Shown here one piece after another: positions 43,175 through 52,682 of a stretch of 64,000 bases of DNA. The position numbers and the translations under genes are program-made. Positions within the stretch are counted from its first letter, which is position 1, and every line of letters begins with the position of its first letter. The notes under the pieces are model-generated. The model saw nothing but the letters and a program-made list of their open reading frames with translations. It did not search any database and was not told the origin of the DNA. Origin of the DNA: Vibrio neptunius (GTDB taxonomy: Bacteria; Pseudomonadota; Gammaproteobacteria; Enterobacterales; Vibrionaceae); contig NZ_JXXU01000043.1 in assembly GCF_000967495.1 (NCBI RefSeq), positions 123,024-187,023 of the forward strand. The letters run 5' to 3'.

Positions 43175-44635
43175 ATGGATATGAAATCACTATACATCGA
43201 TGGCTGTGCATGTAACGCAACATCGGGTGAAAGCTTTACAACTTACAACCCTGCCAATGGCGAGCCGCTGGCCACTATTGGTCAGGCGAGCCCTAAAGAC
43301 TTAGAGCGCGCGATCGAATCCGCCAAGCAAGGCTTTAAAATTTGGTCGGCCATGACTCCAATGGAGCGCAGCCGTATTTTGCTTAAAGCGGTTGCAATCT
43401 TGCGTGAGCGCAATGATGAACTAGCTGCTTTGGAAGTGGCTGATACAGGTAAGCCGCTTCAGGAAGCGATTGAAGTGGATATTGTTACCGGCGCCGATGT
43501 TATCGAGTACTTTGCAGGTTTGGTGCCTGGAATGCAGGGTGAGCAGCAACCGCTAAGTGAGAATCAGTTTTTCTATACACGCCGCGAGCCACTCGGTATT
43601 TGTGCTGGCATCGGTGCCTGGAATTACCCAATCCAGATTGCAATGTGGAAATCTGCGCCAGCTTTGGCGGCAGGTAACGCCATGATCTTCAAACCGTCGG
43701 AAGAAACACCTCTGACCGCTTTAAAACTAGCAGAAATTTTCTCTGAAGCTGGTCTGCCAGATGGTGTGTTTAACGTCGTGCAGGGAGACCATCGTGTCGG
43801 ACAAATGCTAACGGCACACCCAGAGATTGCAAAAGTCTCATTCACGGGTGAGTCGGGTACTGGCAAACTTGTGATGGCGGATAGCGCCAAAACACTGAAA
43901 CAAGTCACGATGGAGCTCGGTGGCAAATCTCCAATGGTGATCTTTGATGATGCCAAGCTAGACAATGCAGTTTCTGCTGCGATGGTTGCCAACTTCTATA
44001 CCCAAGGTGAAGTGTGCACTCATGGCACACGTGTTTACGTTCATGAAGCGATTTACGATGGGTTCGTTAGTCAGTTGAAAGAACGAACTGAAAAGCTCAT
44101 TGTGGGTAATCCAATGGATATGGATACTCAAATCGGCGCTCTGATCTCCAAAGAACATCTGGGTAAGGTTTTAGGTGCGATTGAAGAAGCGAAACAAAGC
44201 GGTGCGACACTGCTGACGGGCGGTTATCAAGTCAAAGAAAATGGGTTGGAGAATGGCAACTTTGTTGTTCCGACGGTATTCACCGATTGCACCGATGACA
44301 TGCCACATGTTCAGAATGAAATTTTCGGCCCCGTCATGTCTGTTCTGAAATTCTCACAGGAATCGGATGTGATTGAGCGAGCTAACGATACTTCTTATGG
44401 CTTAGCTGCCGGGGTATTTACGCAGGAGCTGTCTCGCGCGCACCGAGTGATTCACCAATTGCAAGCTGGCATTTGCTGGGTTAACACTTGGGGTGATTCT
44501 CCAGCTGAAATGCCAGTAGGTGGCTATAAACATTCTGGTATTGGCCGTGAAAACGGACCAGAAACGCTTCGCCATTACACTCAGACAAAGAGTGTCCTAA
44601 TTGAACTTGGCGATTACGCCAGCCCTTACGCCTAA
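43175..44635 (+). CDS. betB: Betaine aldehyde dehydrogenase
   Basis: A 486-residue NAD(P)-dependent aldehyde dehydrogenase that converts betaine aldehyde to glycine betaine, the second step of osmoprotectant synthesis from choline. Catalytic glutamate lies in VTMELGGKSP and the catalytic cysteine in GEVCTHGTRVYV; GAWNYPIQIAMWKSAPALAA and FGPVMSVLKF are further conserved blocks. Cytosolic. Second gene of the bet operon, 20 nt after betI. Confidence 0.96.
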   Translation: MDMKSLYIDGCACNATSGESFTTYNPANGEPLATIGQASPKDLERAIESAKQGFKIWSAMTPMERSRILLKAVAILRERNDELAALEVADTGKPLQEAIEVDIVTGADVIEYFAGLVPGMQGEQQPLSENQFFYTRREPLGICAGIGAWNYPIQIAMWKSAPALAAGNAMIFKPSEETPLTALKLAEIFSEAGLPDGVFNVVQGDHRVGQMLTAHPEIAKVSFTGESGTGKLVMADSAKTLKQVTMELGGKSPMVIFDDAKLDNAVSAAMVANFYTQGEVCTHGTRVYVHEAIYDGFVSQLKERTEKLIVGNPMDMDTQIGALISKEHLGKVLGAIEEAKQSGATLLTGGYQVKENGLENGNFVVPTVFTDCTDDMPHVQNEIFGPVMSVLKFSQESDVIERANDTSYGLAAGVFTQELSRAHRVIHQLQAGICWVNTWGDSPAEMPVGGYKHSGIGRENGPETLRHYTQTKSVLIELGDYASPYA

Positions 44636-44654
44636 GCAGCAACGGAGATACGAA

Positions 44655-46355
44655 ATGGAGCAACGCTACGATTATATTATCGTTGGTGCAGGGTCGGCGG
44701 GTTGTGTACTGGCTGACCGCTTGTCTGAAAGTGGCGAGCATCAAGTGCTTCTGCTCGAAGCTGGAGGTACGGACAAAAGCATTTTCATCCAAATGCCGAC
44801 TGCACTGTCTTACCCGATGAATACAGAAAAGTATGCGTGGCAATTTGAGACCACCGCGGAAGAGGGTTTGGATGGGCGTAAGCTTCATTGCCCTCGAGGT
44901 AAAGTGCTGGGTGGCAGCTCTTCGATCAACGGAATGGTTTATGTCCGTGGCCATGCCTGTGATTTTGACGAGTGGGAAGAACAAGGAGCAAAAGGTTGGA
45001 ACTACCAGTCTTGTCTACCTTATTTCCGACGTGCTGAATCGTGGAATGGTGGCGAAGATAAGTATCGTGGAGGAAGCGGTCCGGTCGGAACCTGTAATGG
45101 TAACGACATGAAGCTTAATCCTCTATACCAAGCCTTTATTGAAGCGGGTAAAGAAGCGGGTTATCCGGAAACTGAGGATTACAACGGTTATCAGCAGGAA
45201 GGTTTTGGCCCCATGCACATGACGGTGGATAAAGGCGTCCGTGCTTCGACCTCTAACGCCTACTTAAGGCGCGCACTGAAACGTTCTAATCTGACACTAA
45301 TTAAAGGTGTTGTTGCCCATAAGGTGTTACTGGATGGCAAAAAAGCGATTGGCGTAGAGTTCGAACGCTCTGGAAAAGTCGTCAAGAGTTATGCCAATAA
45401 AGAAGTGGTATCGAGTGCAGGCTCAATCGGCTCGGTTCAACTGCTGCAATTGTCAGGTATTGGACCTGAATCAGTACTCAAAAACGCCGGCGTTGAAGTC
45501 ATGCATGATTTGCCGGGGGTAGGTGAAAACCTTCAAGATCACCTTGAAGTATACTTCCAATACCACTGTGAAAAACCGATTACACTCAACAGTAAACTGG
45601 GTCTTGTGAGCAAAGGGATGATCGGTGCTGAATGGATCCTGACCCGTAAAGGCTTAGGCGCGACGAACCATTTTGAGTCATGCGCATTTATCCGTTCTCG
45701 CAAAGGACTGAAGTGGCCAAATATTCAGTATCACTTCCTACCTGCCGCGATGCGCTACGATGGTCAGGCGGCGTTTGATGGTCATGGCTTTCAGGTGCAT
45801 GTTGGGCCGAACAAACCACAGAGCCGCGGGCGTGTCGCTATTACCTCTGCTAATCCAAGTGACAAACCAAAAATCGAGTTTAACTACATTTCAACGGAGC
45901 AAGACCGTCAGGACTGGCGTGACTGTATTCGTCTGACTCGTGAAATCCTTTCTCAACCTGCCATGGATGTCTATCGCGGTAACGAAATACAACCGGGTGA
46001 AACCATAGTGACTGATGAGGCGATTGATGAGTGGGTGAAACAAAACGTAGAGAGTGCCTACCACCCATCATGCAGTTGCAAAATGGGGGCAGAAGATGAC
46101 CCGATGTCTGTGTTAGATGAGCAGTGTCGAGTCCGTGGCATCGAAGGATTGCGAGTTGTGGATTCTTCTATCTTCCCAACGATTCCAAATGGCAACCTCA
46201 ACGCGCCGACTATTATGGTTGCGGAACGTGCTGCCGATTTGATATTAGGCAAGCCTCTGATTGAAGGGAAAGAGTTACCAGTATGGATTGCTCCGGACTG
46301 GGAAGAAAAACAGAGAATCAAGACACCGAAAAGAGACGTGTCGTCTATCTCGTAA
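44655..46355 (+). CDS. betA: Choline dehydrogenase (GMC family)
   Basis: A 566-residue FAD-dependent choline dehydrogenase, oxidising choline to betaine aldehyde at the inner membrane surface. The FAD motif YIIVGAGSAGCVLADRLSE opens the protein. CPRGKVLGGSSSINGMVYVR and the C-terminal HPSCSCKMG and NGNLNAPTIMVAERAADLI blocks are typical of GMC oxidoreductases. The start is the ATG at 44655 with GGAG 8 nt upstream; the open frame back to 44601 overlaps betB and is not the start. Third gene of the operon. Confidence 0.96.
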   Translation: MEQRYDYIIVGAGSAGCVLADRLSESGEHQVLLLEAGGTDKSIFIQMPTALSYPMNTEKYAWQFETTAEEGLDGRKLHCPRGKVLGGSSSINGMVYVRGHACDFDEWEEQGAKGWNYQSCLPYFRRAESWNGGEDKYRGGSGPVGTCNGNDMKLNPLYQAFIEAGKEAGYPETEDYNGYQQEGFGPMHMTVDKGVRASTSNAYLRRALKRSNLTLIKGVVAHKVLLDGKKAIGVEFERSGKVVKSYANKEVVSSAGSIGSVQLLQLSGIGPESVLKNAGVEVMHDLPGVGENLQDHLEVYFQYHCEKPITLNSKLGLVSKGMIGAEWILTRKGLGATNHFESCAFIRSRKGLKWPNIQYHFLPAAMRYDGQAAFDGHGFQVHVGPNKPQSRGRVAITSANPSDKPKIEFNYISTEQDRQDWRDCIRLTREILSQPAMDVYRGNEIQPGETIVTDEAIDEWVKQNVESAYHPSCSCKMGAEDDPMSVLDEQCRVRGIEGLRVVDSSIFPTIPNGNLNAPTIMVAERAADLILGKPLIEGKELPVWIAPDWEEKQRIKTPKRDVSSIS

Positions 46356-46383
46356 AGTCAGTAAATATTACAAGGAAACTATT

Positions 46384-47322
46384 ATGTCTATGATGACAAA
46401 AACGCTGTCGACTATCGCTCTAAGTACGATGGCCACAGCAACCTATGCCAACCAATGTGAAACCGTTCGATTTGCGGACGTCGGCTGGACTGATATTACC
46501 GCTACAACAGCAGTCACTAGCGAGCTACTTAAAGGTCTGGGCTACAAAACGAAAACTGATTTATTGTCTGTTCCCGTCACTTATTCATCTATGGCAAACG
46601 GTGATATCGATATCTTCCTTGGCAACTGGATGCCAACCATGGAGGGAGATATCGCTAAATACCGTCAAGCGGGCACAGTAGAAACAGTTCGAGCAAACCT
46701 TGAAGGGGCAAAATACACGTTAGCCGTACCTAAATATGTTTATGACGCAGGCGTCAAAAGCTTTGCTGACATAGCAAAAAATGCCGACAAATTTAAAGAT
46801 CGTATTTACGGCATTGAGCCTGGCAATGATGGCAATCGCCTGATTCAGTCAATGATTGATAGTGATGCGTTTGGGCTTAAAGATTTCAGCCTCGTTGAGT
46901 CTAGTGAGGCAGGTATGGTTTCGCAGGTATCACGAGCGGCTCGTCGCAACCAGTGGATTGTTTATCTCGGTTGGGCACCACACCCAATGAACAGCAATGT
47001 CGATATGGAATACCTTGATGGTGGTGATGACTTCTTCGGCCCGAACTACGGTGGTGCGAATGTCTACACCAACGTACGTTCTAACTATCTAAATGAATGT
47101 CAAAACGTAGGTCAGCTACTTCAGAATCTAGAATTTAGCCTAGAGATGGAGAATGAGTTGATGGAAGCGATCCTTAACCAAAACGTTAAACCATCAAAGG
47201 CGGCTCTCAAGTGGCTGCAAGCAAACCCAGAGCAAGTGAAATCTTGGCTTAAGGGTGTGAAGACTCTTTCTGGTAGTGATGCAGCTGAAGCTGTAAACAA
47301 CTACGTCAAATCAAATGCATAA
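46384..47322 (+). CDS. choX: Choline/betaine ABC transporter substrate-binding protein
   Basis: A 312-residue periplasmic protein with a signal peptide (about residues 1-22, ending ATATYA). VRFADVGWTDITATTAVTSE and WIVYLGWAPHPMN place it in the OpuAC/ChoX/ProX group of quaternary-amine binding proteins; the tryptophans could form the cage for the trimethylammonium head. The start is the ATG at 46384, with AAGGAA 6-7 nt upstream. Position after betA suggests choline as main ligand. Confidence 0.92.
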   Translation: MSMMTKTLSTIALSTMATATYANQCETVRFADVGWTDITATTAVTSELLKGLGYKTKTDLLSVPVTYSSMANGDIDIFLGNWMPTMEGDIAKYRQAGTVETVRANLEGAKYTLAVPKYVYDAGVKSFADIAKNADKFKDRIYGIEPGNDGNRLIQSMIDSDAFGLKDFSLVESSEAGMVSQVSRAARRNQWIVYLGWAPHPMNSNVDMEYLDGGDDFFGPNYGGANVYTNVRSNYLNECQNVGQLLQNLEFSLEMENELMEAILNQNVKPSKAALKWLQANPEQVKSWLKGVKTLSGSDAAEAVNNYVKSNA

Positions 47323-47370
47323 AGTGACTAGGTGGGCGTTTTCGTCCACCTAACAACGTAAGGTTTTATT

Positions 47371-48213
47371 GTGAATTTTATTACCAACAACAAAATCCCA
47401 GTGGGTGAATGGATGGAAACGGGCGTCGACTGGCTGACAATGAATGCAGCGGGCTTTTTCGACTCTGTTTCTTATTTTCTTGAAACCATCATTCTTTTTG
47501 TTGTCGACCTTTTTAAATGGATGCCACCGGCGTTGCCTATTCTTCTTACCGCGGCTATTGCTTGGTATCTACATCGGAGCATTCCTTTAGTGCTGTTTAT
47601 CATCGGTGCACTTCTAACGATCCTTAACCTTGGCTACTGGCAAGAAATGCTGGAAACCTTTGTCTTAGTGTTTGCTGCGACAACGATTTCCGTATTAATT
47701 GGCGTTCCAGTTGGCGTGATGGCAGCACATCGTCCGTGGTTATATACCTTATTGAGGCCAATTTTGGACTTGATGCAAACCGTTCCTACTTTTGTCTACC
47801 TGATACCTACTTTGGTGTTGTTTGGTTTGGGCATTGTTCCTGGGCTAATTTCAACCATCATCTTTGCGATAGCTGCGCCTATCCGCCTGACTTATCTGGG
47901 TATTACCAAAGTGCCGGAAGAACTGATTGAAGCGGGGCAGGCATTTGGTGCCAGCAAAATGAAACTGTTATTCAAGGTAGAACTACCTGCGGCGCTACCA
48001 AGCATTATGGCGGGTATCACCCAATGTATTATGTTGTCGCTTTCTATGGTGGTGATTGCGGCTCTCGTTGGGGCTGATGGTCTGGGTAAACCAGTGGTTC
48101 GCGCTTTGAATACTGTGAATATTTCTCAGGGCTTTGAAGCGGGGCTGGCTATTGTGCTGGTTGCGATCATCTTAGATCGCTTGTGTAAATCTCCAAATCA
48201 GAAGGAAGTGTAA
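47371..48213 (+). CDS. choW: Choline/betaine ABC transporter permease
   Basis: A 280-residue inner-membrane permease with about six spans. The binding-protein-dependent transport signature lies in EELIEAGQAFGASKMKLLFK followed by VELPAALPSIMAGI, the EAA loop that contacts the ATPase. The start codon is GTG at 47371, preceded by AAGG 7 nt upstream. It sits between choX and choV and completes the choline uptake transporter. Confidence 0.93.
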   Translation: MNFITNNKIPVGEWMETGVDWLTMNAAGFFDSVSYFLETIILFVVDLFKWMPPALPILLTAAIAWYLHRSIPLVLFIIGALLTILNLGYWQEMLETFVLVFAATTISVLIGVPVGVMAAHRPWLYTLLRPILDLMQTVPTFVYLIPTLVLFGLGIVPGLISTIIFAIAAPIRLTYLGITKVPEELIEAGQAFGASKMKLLFKVELPAALPSIMAGITQCIMLSLSMVVIAALVGADGLGKPVVRALNTVNISQGFEAGLAIVLVAIILDRLCKSPNQKEV

Positions 48214-48215
48214 TC

Positions 48216-49403
48216 ATGGATGCGATTAAAATTCAGAACCTCGATGTTGTATTTGGTGATCAGCCGCACAAGGCCTTAGCTCTGCTCGATGAAGGCAAAG
48301 CACGTCAGGAAATTATCGATCAAACAGGGCAAGTCGTGGGCGTTGATAATGTCACTATGAGTGTCAAAGAAGGCGAGATCTGCGTATTAATGGGCTTATC
48401 TGGTTCAGGTAAATCAAGTCTACTTAGGGCTGTGAATGGCTTGAACTCAATCAGCCGCGGCTCGTTGCAAATCAAGGATGGCGATAATCAGGTCGAGCTC
48501 TCTTCTTGCAATGAAGAAACCTTAAGACACCTGCGCACGCACAGAGTATCTATGGTATTCCAGAAGTTTGCCTTAATGCCATGGCTGACCGTACTCGACA
48601 ACGTTGCGTTTGGTCTTGAAATGCAAGGTATGCCGAAAGCTGAACGACGAGCGAAAGCACGTGAGCAGTTGGAAATGGTCGAGCTTTCAGACTGGGAGCA
48701 CAAATATCCGCATGAGTTATCTGGTGGTATGCAGCAACGTGTAGGCTTAGCAAGAGCTTTCGCCATGGACACCGACATTCTATTAATGGACGAGCCGTTT
48801 TCAGCCCTTGATCCATTGATTCGTGCACAATTGCAAGACGAGCTAATCCAGTTGCAGAAAAAGCTCAATAAGACGATTCTGTTTGTTAGCCATGATCTCG
48901 ACGAGGCACTTAAAATTGGCAACAACATTGCCATTATGGAATCGGGAAAACTGATTCAGCACGGCAAGCCAGAGCAAATTGTGCTATCTCCAGAAAATGA
49001 CTACGTTAAAGACTTTGTGTCTCACACCAATCCGCTCAATGTATTAAAAGGCCGCTCTCTAATGCAACCTGCGAGTGAGTTGGTACAGGAAGACGCGAGA
49101 TGGCAAATCTGTCCGACGAAAAAAGTGTGGGTTGAAGAACGTAATAATCAGTTGCATCTGGATAATAAAGCCGATCTCAAACTGGTGGATTGGCGTGATG
49201 AGGCCACTGAGCTATGCGACATCAGTCAAGAATCGGTGGTGATTGCTAGCCCAGATATCGGTATGCGAGAAGCGATCAAGTTAAAACAACGCAGTGGTCA
49301 ACCGATACTATTGGTTGAAAATGATGAGTTGATTGGCGTGTTGGACGACAGCGATTTTTATGCGGGCTTGCTAGGAAAGCTCAATCATTCAAAAGCGGCT
49401 TAG
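48216..49403 (+). CDS. choV: Choline/betaine ABC transporter ATP-binding protein
   Basis: A 395-residue ATPase of the glycine-betaine/proline type. Walker A is GLSGSGKSSLLRAVN, the ABC signature LSGGMQQRVGLARAF, and Walker B ILLMDEPFSALDP. The C-terminal 120 residues form a CBS-like regulatory region, as in ProV/OpuAA, which may sense ionic strength. The gene begins two bases after the choW stop and is the last of the operon. I found no convincing rho-independent terminator after it. Confidence 0.94.
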   Translation: MDAIKIQNLDVVFGDQPHKALALLDEGKARQEIIDQTGQVVGVDNVTMSVKEGEICVLMGLSGSGKSSLLRAVNGLNSISRGSLQIKDGDNQVELSSCNEETLRHLRTHRVSMVFQKFALMPWLTVLDNVAFGLEMQGMPKAERRAKAREQLEMVELSDWEHKYPHELSGGMQQRVGLARAFAMDTDILLMDEPFSALDPLIRAQLQDELIQLQKKLNKTILFVSHDLDEALKIGNNIAIMESGKLIQHGKPEQIVLSPENDYVKDFVSHTNPLNVLKGRSLMQPASELVQEDARWQICPTKKVWVEERNNQLHLDNKADLKLVDWRDEATELCDISQESVVIASPDIGMREAIKLKQRSGQPILLVENDELIGVLDDSDFYAGLLGKLNHSKAA

Positions 49404-49499
49404 CACAATACTAAATACGAAAAAAGTCCAACGGCGCATGATGTGTAGGCATTGCGCGCCGTGTCTTGGGGCGCTTACCGCTTGAATACCACCTCAGCG

Positions 49500-50117
49500 T
49501 CAACGATAGAAATGATCAGTGCGAACAAAATGATCAATCTGTTTAGGTACAAACGAAGTGTAAATCATACTGGTATGCGCGCTTTTCATTTCTATATGGT
49601 CACTCATCCCTTCAATTTTCGTTTCATCGACGGTGACCGTACCATCAGACAGTGTATTGTTACCCATCATCAGCAGCGCTCTAGCGCCCAACGCCAGTGT
49701 ACCTGCAATACTGCCGAGTTTCTGAGGGAAGCGCCAAACATCCTCATGTTCTTTTAAACCAAACTCAGCAGCATTGCCGAGCATCGCGCCCATACCAAGG
49801 TCCTGGATACGGCTAACGATAGAAGCGCCTCTTAAAGGAGAACCTACGGCAACGACATGAGATACTTTGTTAGTCTCTGGCTCTCTGGAGGCTAAGTAAT
49901 GCTTTATGATCAAGCCGCCAAGGCTATGACCCACAAGAACGTTTTGCTGATGAGGTGAAAGTGCTTGGTCTATCTTAGTCAAAACCTTATTCTCATCGAT
50001 CGATACACTGTTGTAGCTGATGGTCTGAGTCTCATATCCGTATGAACGCAACTTTTGACTCAATGGCTGCATCGCCAATCCATGCATGTACAGGCCATGA
50101 ATAATGACTATTTTCAT
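49500..50117 (-). CDS. Alpha/beta hydrolase (lipase-like)
   Basis: A 205-residue predicted cytosolic alpha/beta hydrolase. IIHGLYMHG gives the oxyanion region and LVGHSLGGLIIKHYL the nucleophile elbow with the catalytic serine; a late histidine (MKSAHTSMIYTSF) can complete the triad. It belongs to the small lipase/PGAP1-like group that acts on esters or acyl chains; the substrate is unknown. The start is the ATG at 50117, with GAGG 6 nt upstream, rather than the in-frame start at 50135. Confidence 0.82.
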   Translation of the reverse strand: MKIVIIHGLYMHGLAMQPLSQKLRSYGYETQTISYNSVSIDENKVLTKIDQALSPHQQNVLVGHSLGGLIIKHYLASREPETNKVSHVVAVGSPLRGASIVSRIQDLGMGAMLGNAAEFGLKEHEDVWRFPQKLGSIAGTLALGARALLMMGNNTLSDGTVTVDETKIEGMSDHIEMKSAHTSMIYTSFVPKQIDHFVRTDHFYR

Positions 50118-50361
50118 AGGGTGCCTCAATGACAAAATCTTAACCTTATTTTGCCAATTCTGTACTGGCTTAACCAGTGAGGAATAGCATATTTGATAAT
50201 TTGCTGACAGTAATTGACCAGTCTGGTTGATTGATATGATGATAAAGAATTGAATCAGCTCCGAGCTTACGATAATAGCAAAGCGAGTCGCTGGAGAGTA
50301 ACAATGCAGTAGACAGGTGCGGTGGCTTGTAGAGTTGTTTTTGAGCGAGTGACTTAAAAAA

Positions 50362-50379
50362 GCAGGCTATCTAGCCTGC
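50362..50379 (-). terminator. Terminator after the phzF-like gene
   Basis: GCAGGCTA (50362-50369) and TAGCCTGC (50372-50379). On the minus strand the stem is followed by TTTTTTAAG. Confidence 0.82.
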
Positions 50380-50392
50380 CTTACACACAGAC

Positions 50393-51181
50393 TTAAATGT
50401 AGATTTTACTGCGCGAGTATAATACGGCGTCGCCAGAAACAATGACCTCACTCTCTTCGATGTGACAATACAAGATGCCTCCACGTTTTGATGCTTGGTA
50501 AGCTTTTAGGTGGGTTTTGCCGAGTTGCTTGGACCAATAAGGGGCTAGCCCAGCATGAATTGACCCTGTCACTGGATCCTCGCAATCACCGACATCTGGC
50601 CAGAAATAACGAGATACAAAATCGTACTCTGTTCCTTGAGCGGTGACCACCAGATCAAATGGAGTGAGCGATTCCAGATGCTCTCTACGCACATTGAGTT
50701 CCCTGATATCGTGTTCGTTCTCATAGATAGCAAAGTAGGCCTGCTGGCTTTTAAGGACTTTGTTTGGGCAGATAGAGACCGATTCATACAATGCAGGAGG
50801 AATGTCACATTCTACTGGTTCCTTGATGGGAAATGTCATCAATATTCTACCTGAAAGATCTTTTTCTACTTTGAGCTTACCCACTTGTCGAGTCTCAAAC
50901 TCGATAGTGCCACTAGTCTCAAAAAATTGATAAAGGACAAAGGATGAAGCGAGTGTAGCGTGACCGCAGAAATCAACTTCGGCTTTAGGTGAGAACCAGC
51001 GAATTTCGTATTGGTTAGCACCAGTCGGTTTAATAAACGCGGTTTCAGAAAGGTTGTTTTCTGTTGCGATATTTTGCATTGTTTCGTCGCTGAGCCAGTC
51101 GGTCAAAGGAACAACTGCTGCGGAGTTACCTTTGAAACGCTGTGTTGTAAATGCGTCACAGGTGAACATATCCAGTTCCAT
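50393..51181 (-). CDS. PhzF-family isomerase-like protein
   Basis: A 262-residue cytosolic protein of the PhzF/diaminopimelate-epimerase fold. MFTCDAFTTQRFKGNSAAVV opens the first half, VDFCGHATLASSFVLY is conserved, and DPVTGSIHAGLAPYW marks the second half. PhzF itself isomerises a phenazine precursor, but no phenazine genes are present, so this is a generic relative of unknown substrate. The start is the ATG at 51181, with GGAG 6 nt upstream; the frame from 51193 would include that ribosome site. It may follow lldP-lldD on the same transcript, but a 221-nt gap makes this uncertain. Confidence 0.85.
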   Translation of the reverse strand: MELDMFTCDAFTTQRFKGNSAAVVPLTDWLSDETMQNIATENNLSETAFIKPTGANQYEIRWFSPKAEVDFCGHATLASSFVLYQFFETSGTIEFETRQVGKLKVEKDLSGRILMTFPIKEPVECDIPPALYESVSICPNKVLKSQQAYFAIYENEHDIRELNVRREHLESLTPFDLVVTAQGTEYDFVSRYFWPDVGDCEDPVTGSIHAGLAPYWSKQLGKTHLKAYQASKRGGILYCHIEESEVIVSGDAVLYSRSKIYI

Positions 51182-51402
51182 ATCTATCTCCATACGTTGT
51201 TTGAATTTGTTTTTTTAATGGTATTCATAAAGACAATGCATTGTAACGGTGTACAGTTTCTCATTGAGAATAGATTCACACAGAATAATGCTTTTGTTGC
51301 ATTTCGTTCAATGAATTAGTAGAGGGAACTTGAAATTATAGGCTGGAATTAGAGAAAGGCGTTGTGGCCCGAATGATTTCCATCGGACCACGACGAGTTT
51401 TT

Positions 51403-52542
51403 TTACGCAAACCGCACCAAAGAATCTTGATTGAGTTGGTTAATGTTTTGTGCACCAGTCAGAGTCATGGCAACGCGCATTTCCTTTTCGTAGAGGTCGA
51501 GAAGGTTTTCTACACCTGCCTGTCCCTGTGCGGCAAGTGCATAAATGTAAGAACGGCCTAGCATGGCGCAATCTGCACCCAAGGCGAGCATTCTGACTAC
51601 ATCCAGGCCAGTACGAATACCAGAATCAACAAAGATCTTCAGATCACCTTTTACTGCATCAGCTATGCTCGGCAATGCTTTAACCGACGACATCACGCCA
51701 TCTAACTGGCGACCGCCGTGGTTGGAAACCACAATGCCATCAGCACCAAATTTAACGGCATCTTTTGCATCCTGCTCATCCAGAATTCCTTTGATGACCA
51801 TGGGGCCATCCCAGAAGTCACGGATCCACTCTAGGTCTTGCCACGAGATGGAAGGATCAAAATTTTCACCTAACCAGCCAATATAGTCTTCGAGCTTGGT
51901 TGGCTCACCGCGGTAGGTTGAAATATTGCCTAGATCGTGTGGTTTCCCAAACAGGCCGACATCGAATGCCCAAGAAGGATGACGCATCGCTTGAAAGACT
52001 CTGCGCATTGCAGCATTTGATCCGCTCATACCAGAATGCATGTCACGATAGCGCGCTCCCGGCACTGGCATATCAACCGTAAAGACAAGGGTTGTGACTC
52101 CGGCTGCTTTCGCGCGCTCAAGCACGTTTTTCATAAATCCACGGTCCTTTAACACGTAGAGCTGAAACCACATTGGTCGTGCCAGCTTTGGGGTGACTTC
52201 TTCAATAGGGCAGACAGACACGGTCGACATCGTAAATGGGATGCCCTTGTTTTCTGCGGCCATAGCGGCCTGTACTTCACCACGTCTCGCATACATGCCA
52301 GTCAGTCCGACTGGAGAGAGCGCAATTGGCAGAGCGAATTTTTCACCAAAGATTTCGGTTTCTAGATCCAGGTCAGACATATTTTTGAGCACACGTTGTT
52401 TTAACGCGATATCCGCGAGATCTTCGGTATTGCGTCGCAATGTGTGCTCGCCATAGGAACCACCATCAATATAGTGGAACAAGAACGGCGGAAGTTTCGA
52501 TTTAGCCGCTTTACGGTAGTCTGTTGAAGCCGAGATGATCAT
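51403..52542 (-). CDS. lldD: L-lactate dehydrogenase (quinone), FMN-dependent
   Basis: A 379-residue membrane-associated flavoenzyme oxidising L-lactate to pyruvate and passing electrons to quinone. It matches E. coli LldD closely, with MIISASTDYRKAAKSKLPPF at the start, STVSVCPIEEV, KGILDEQDAKDAV, and the catalytic SNHGGRQLDG histidine motif. It lies 140 nt downstream of lldP on the same strand, so uptake and oxidation of L-lactate are encoded together. The usual partner D-lactate dehydrogenase gene is not in the window. Confidence 0.96.
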   Translation of the reverse strand: MIISASTDYRKAAKSKLPPFLFHYIDGGSYGEHTLRRNTEDLADIALKQRVLKNMSDLDLETEIFGEKFALPIALSPVGLTGMYARRGEVQAAMAAENKGIPFTMSTVSVCPIEEVTPKLARPMWFQLYVLKDRGFMKNVLERAKAAGVTTLVFTVDMPVPGARYRDMHSGMSGSNAAMRRVFQAMRHPSWAFDVGLFGKPHDLGNISTYRGEPTKLEDYIGWLGENFDPSISWQDLEWIRDFWDGPMVIKGILDEQDAKDAVKFGADGIVVSNHGGRQLDGVMSSVKALPSIADAVKGDLKIFVDSGIRTGLDVVRMLALGADCAMLGRSYIYALAAQGQAGVENLLDLYEKEMRVAMTLTGAQNINQLNQDSLVRFA

Positions 52543-52682
52543 AAATTCAGTCCTACATTTACATATTGGGGGCCTAAATAAGGCAAGAACGACATCTGTA
52601 ATAGATTAACAAGGCGTTAATACCCTCAGTGATTCGACACGAGTGGCTGGTCTCGCAAGGGATGGGTATTAACCTAAAAAGC

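Noticed and set aside
43624..43992. 122-codon minus-strand frame inside betB, and similar long shadow frames in pyrC, lldP and chemoreceptor genes
   Set aside because: They lie entirely opposite well-identified genes and mirror their codon bias.
49431..49462. ACGGCGC/GCGCCGT stem after choV as a terminator
   Set aside because: Long 18-nt loop and no T tract; not enough to call.
51361..51402. Imperfect hairpin followed by seven T residues on the plus strand after lldD
   Set aside because: The T tract is on the strand with no upstream gene, and on the lldD strand no tail follows, so it is not a supported terminator.
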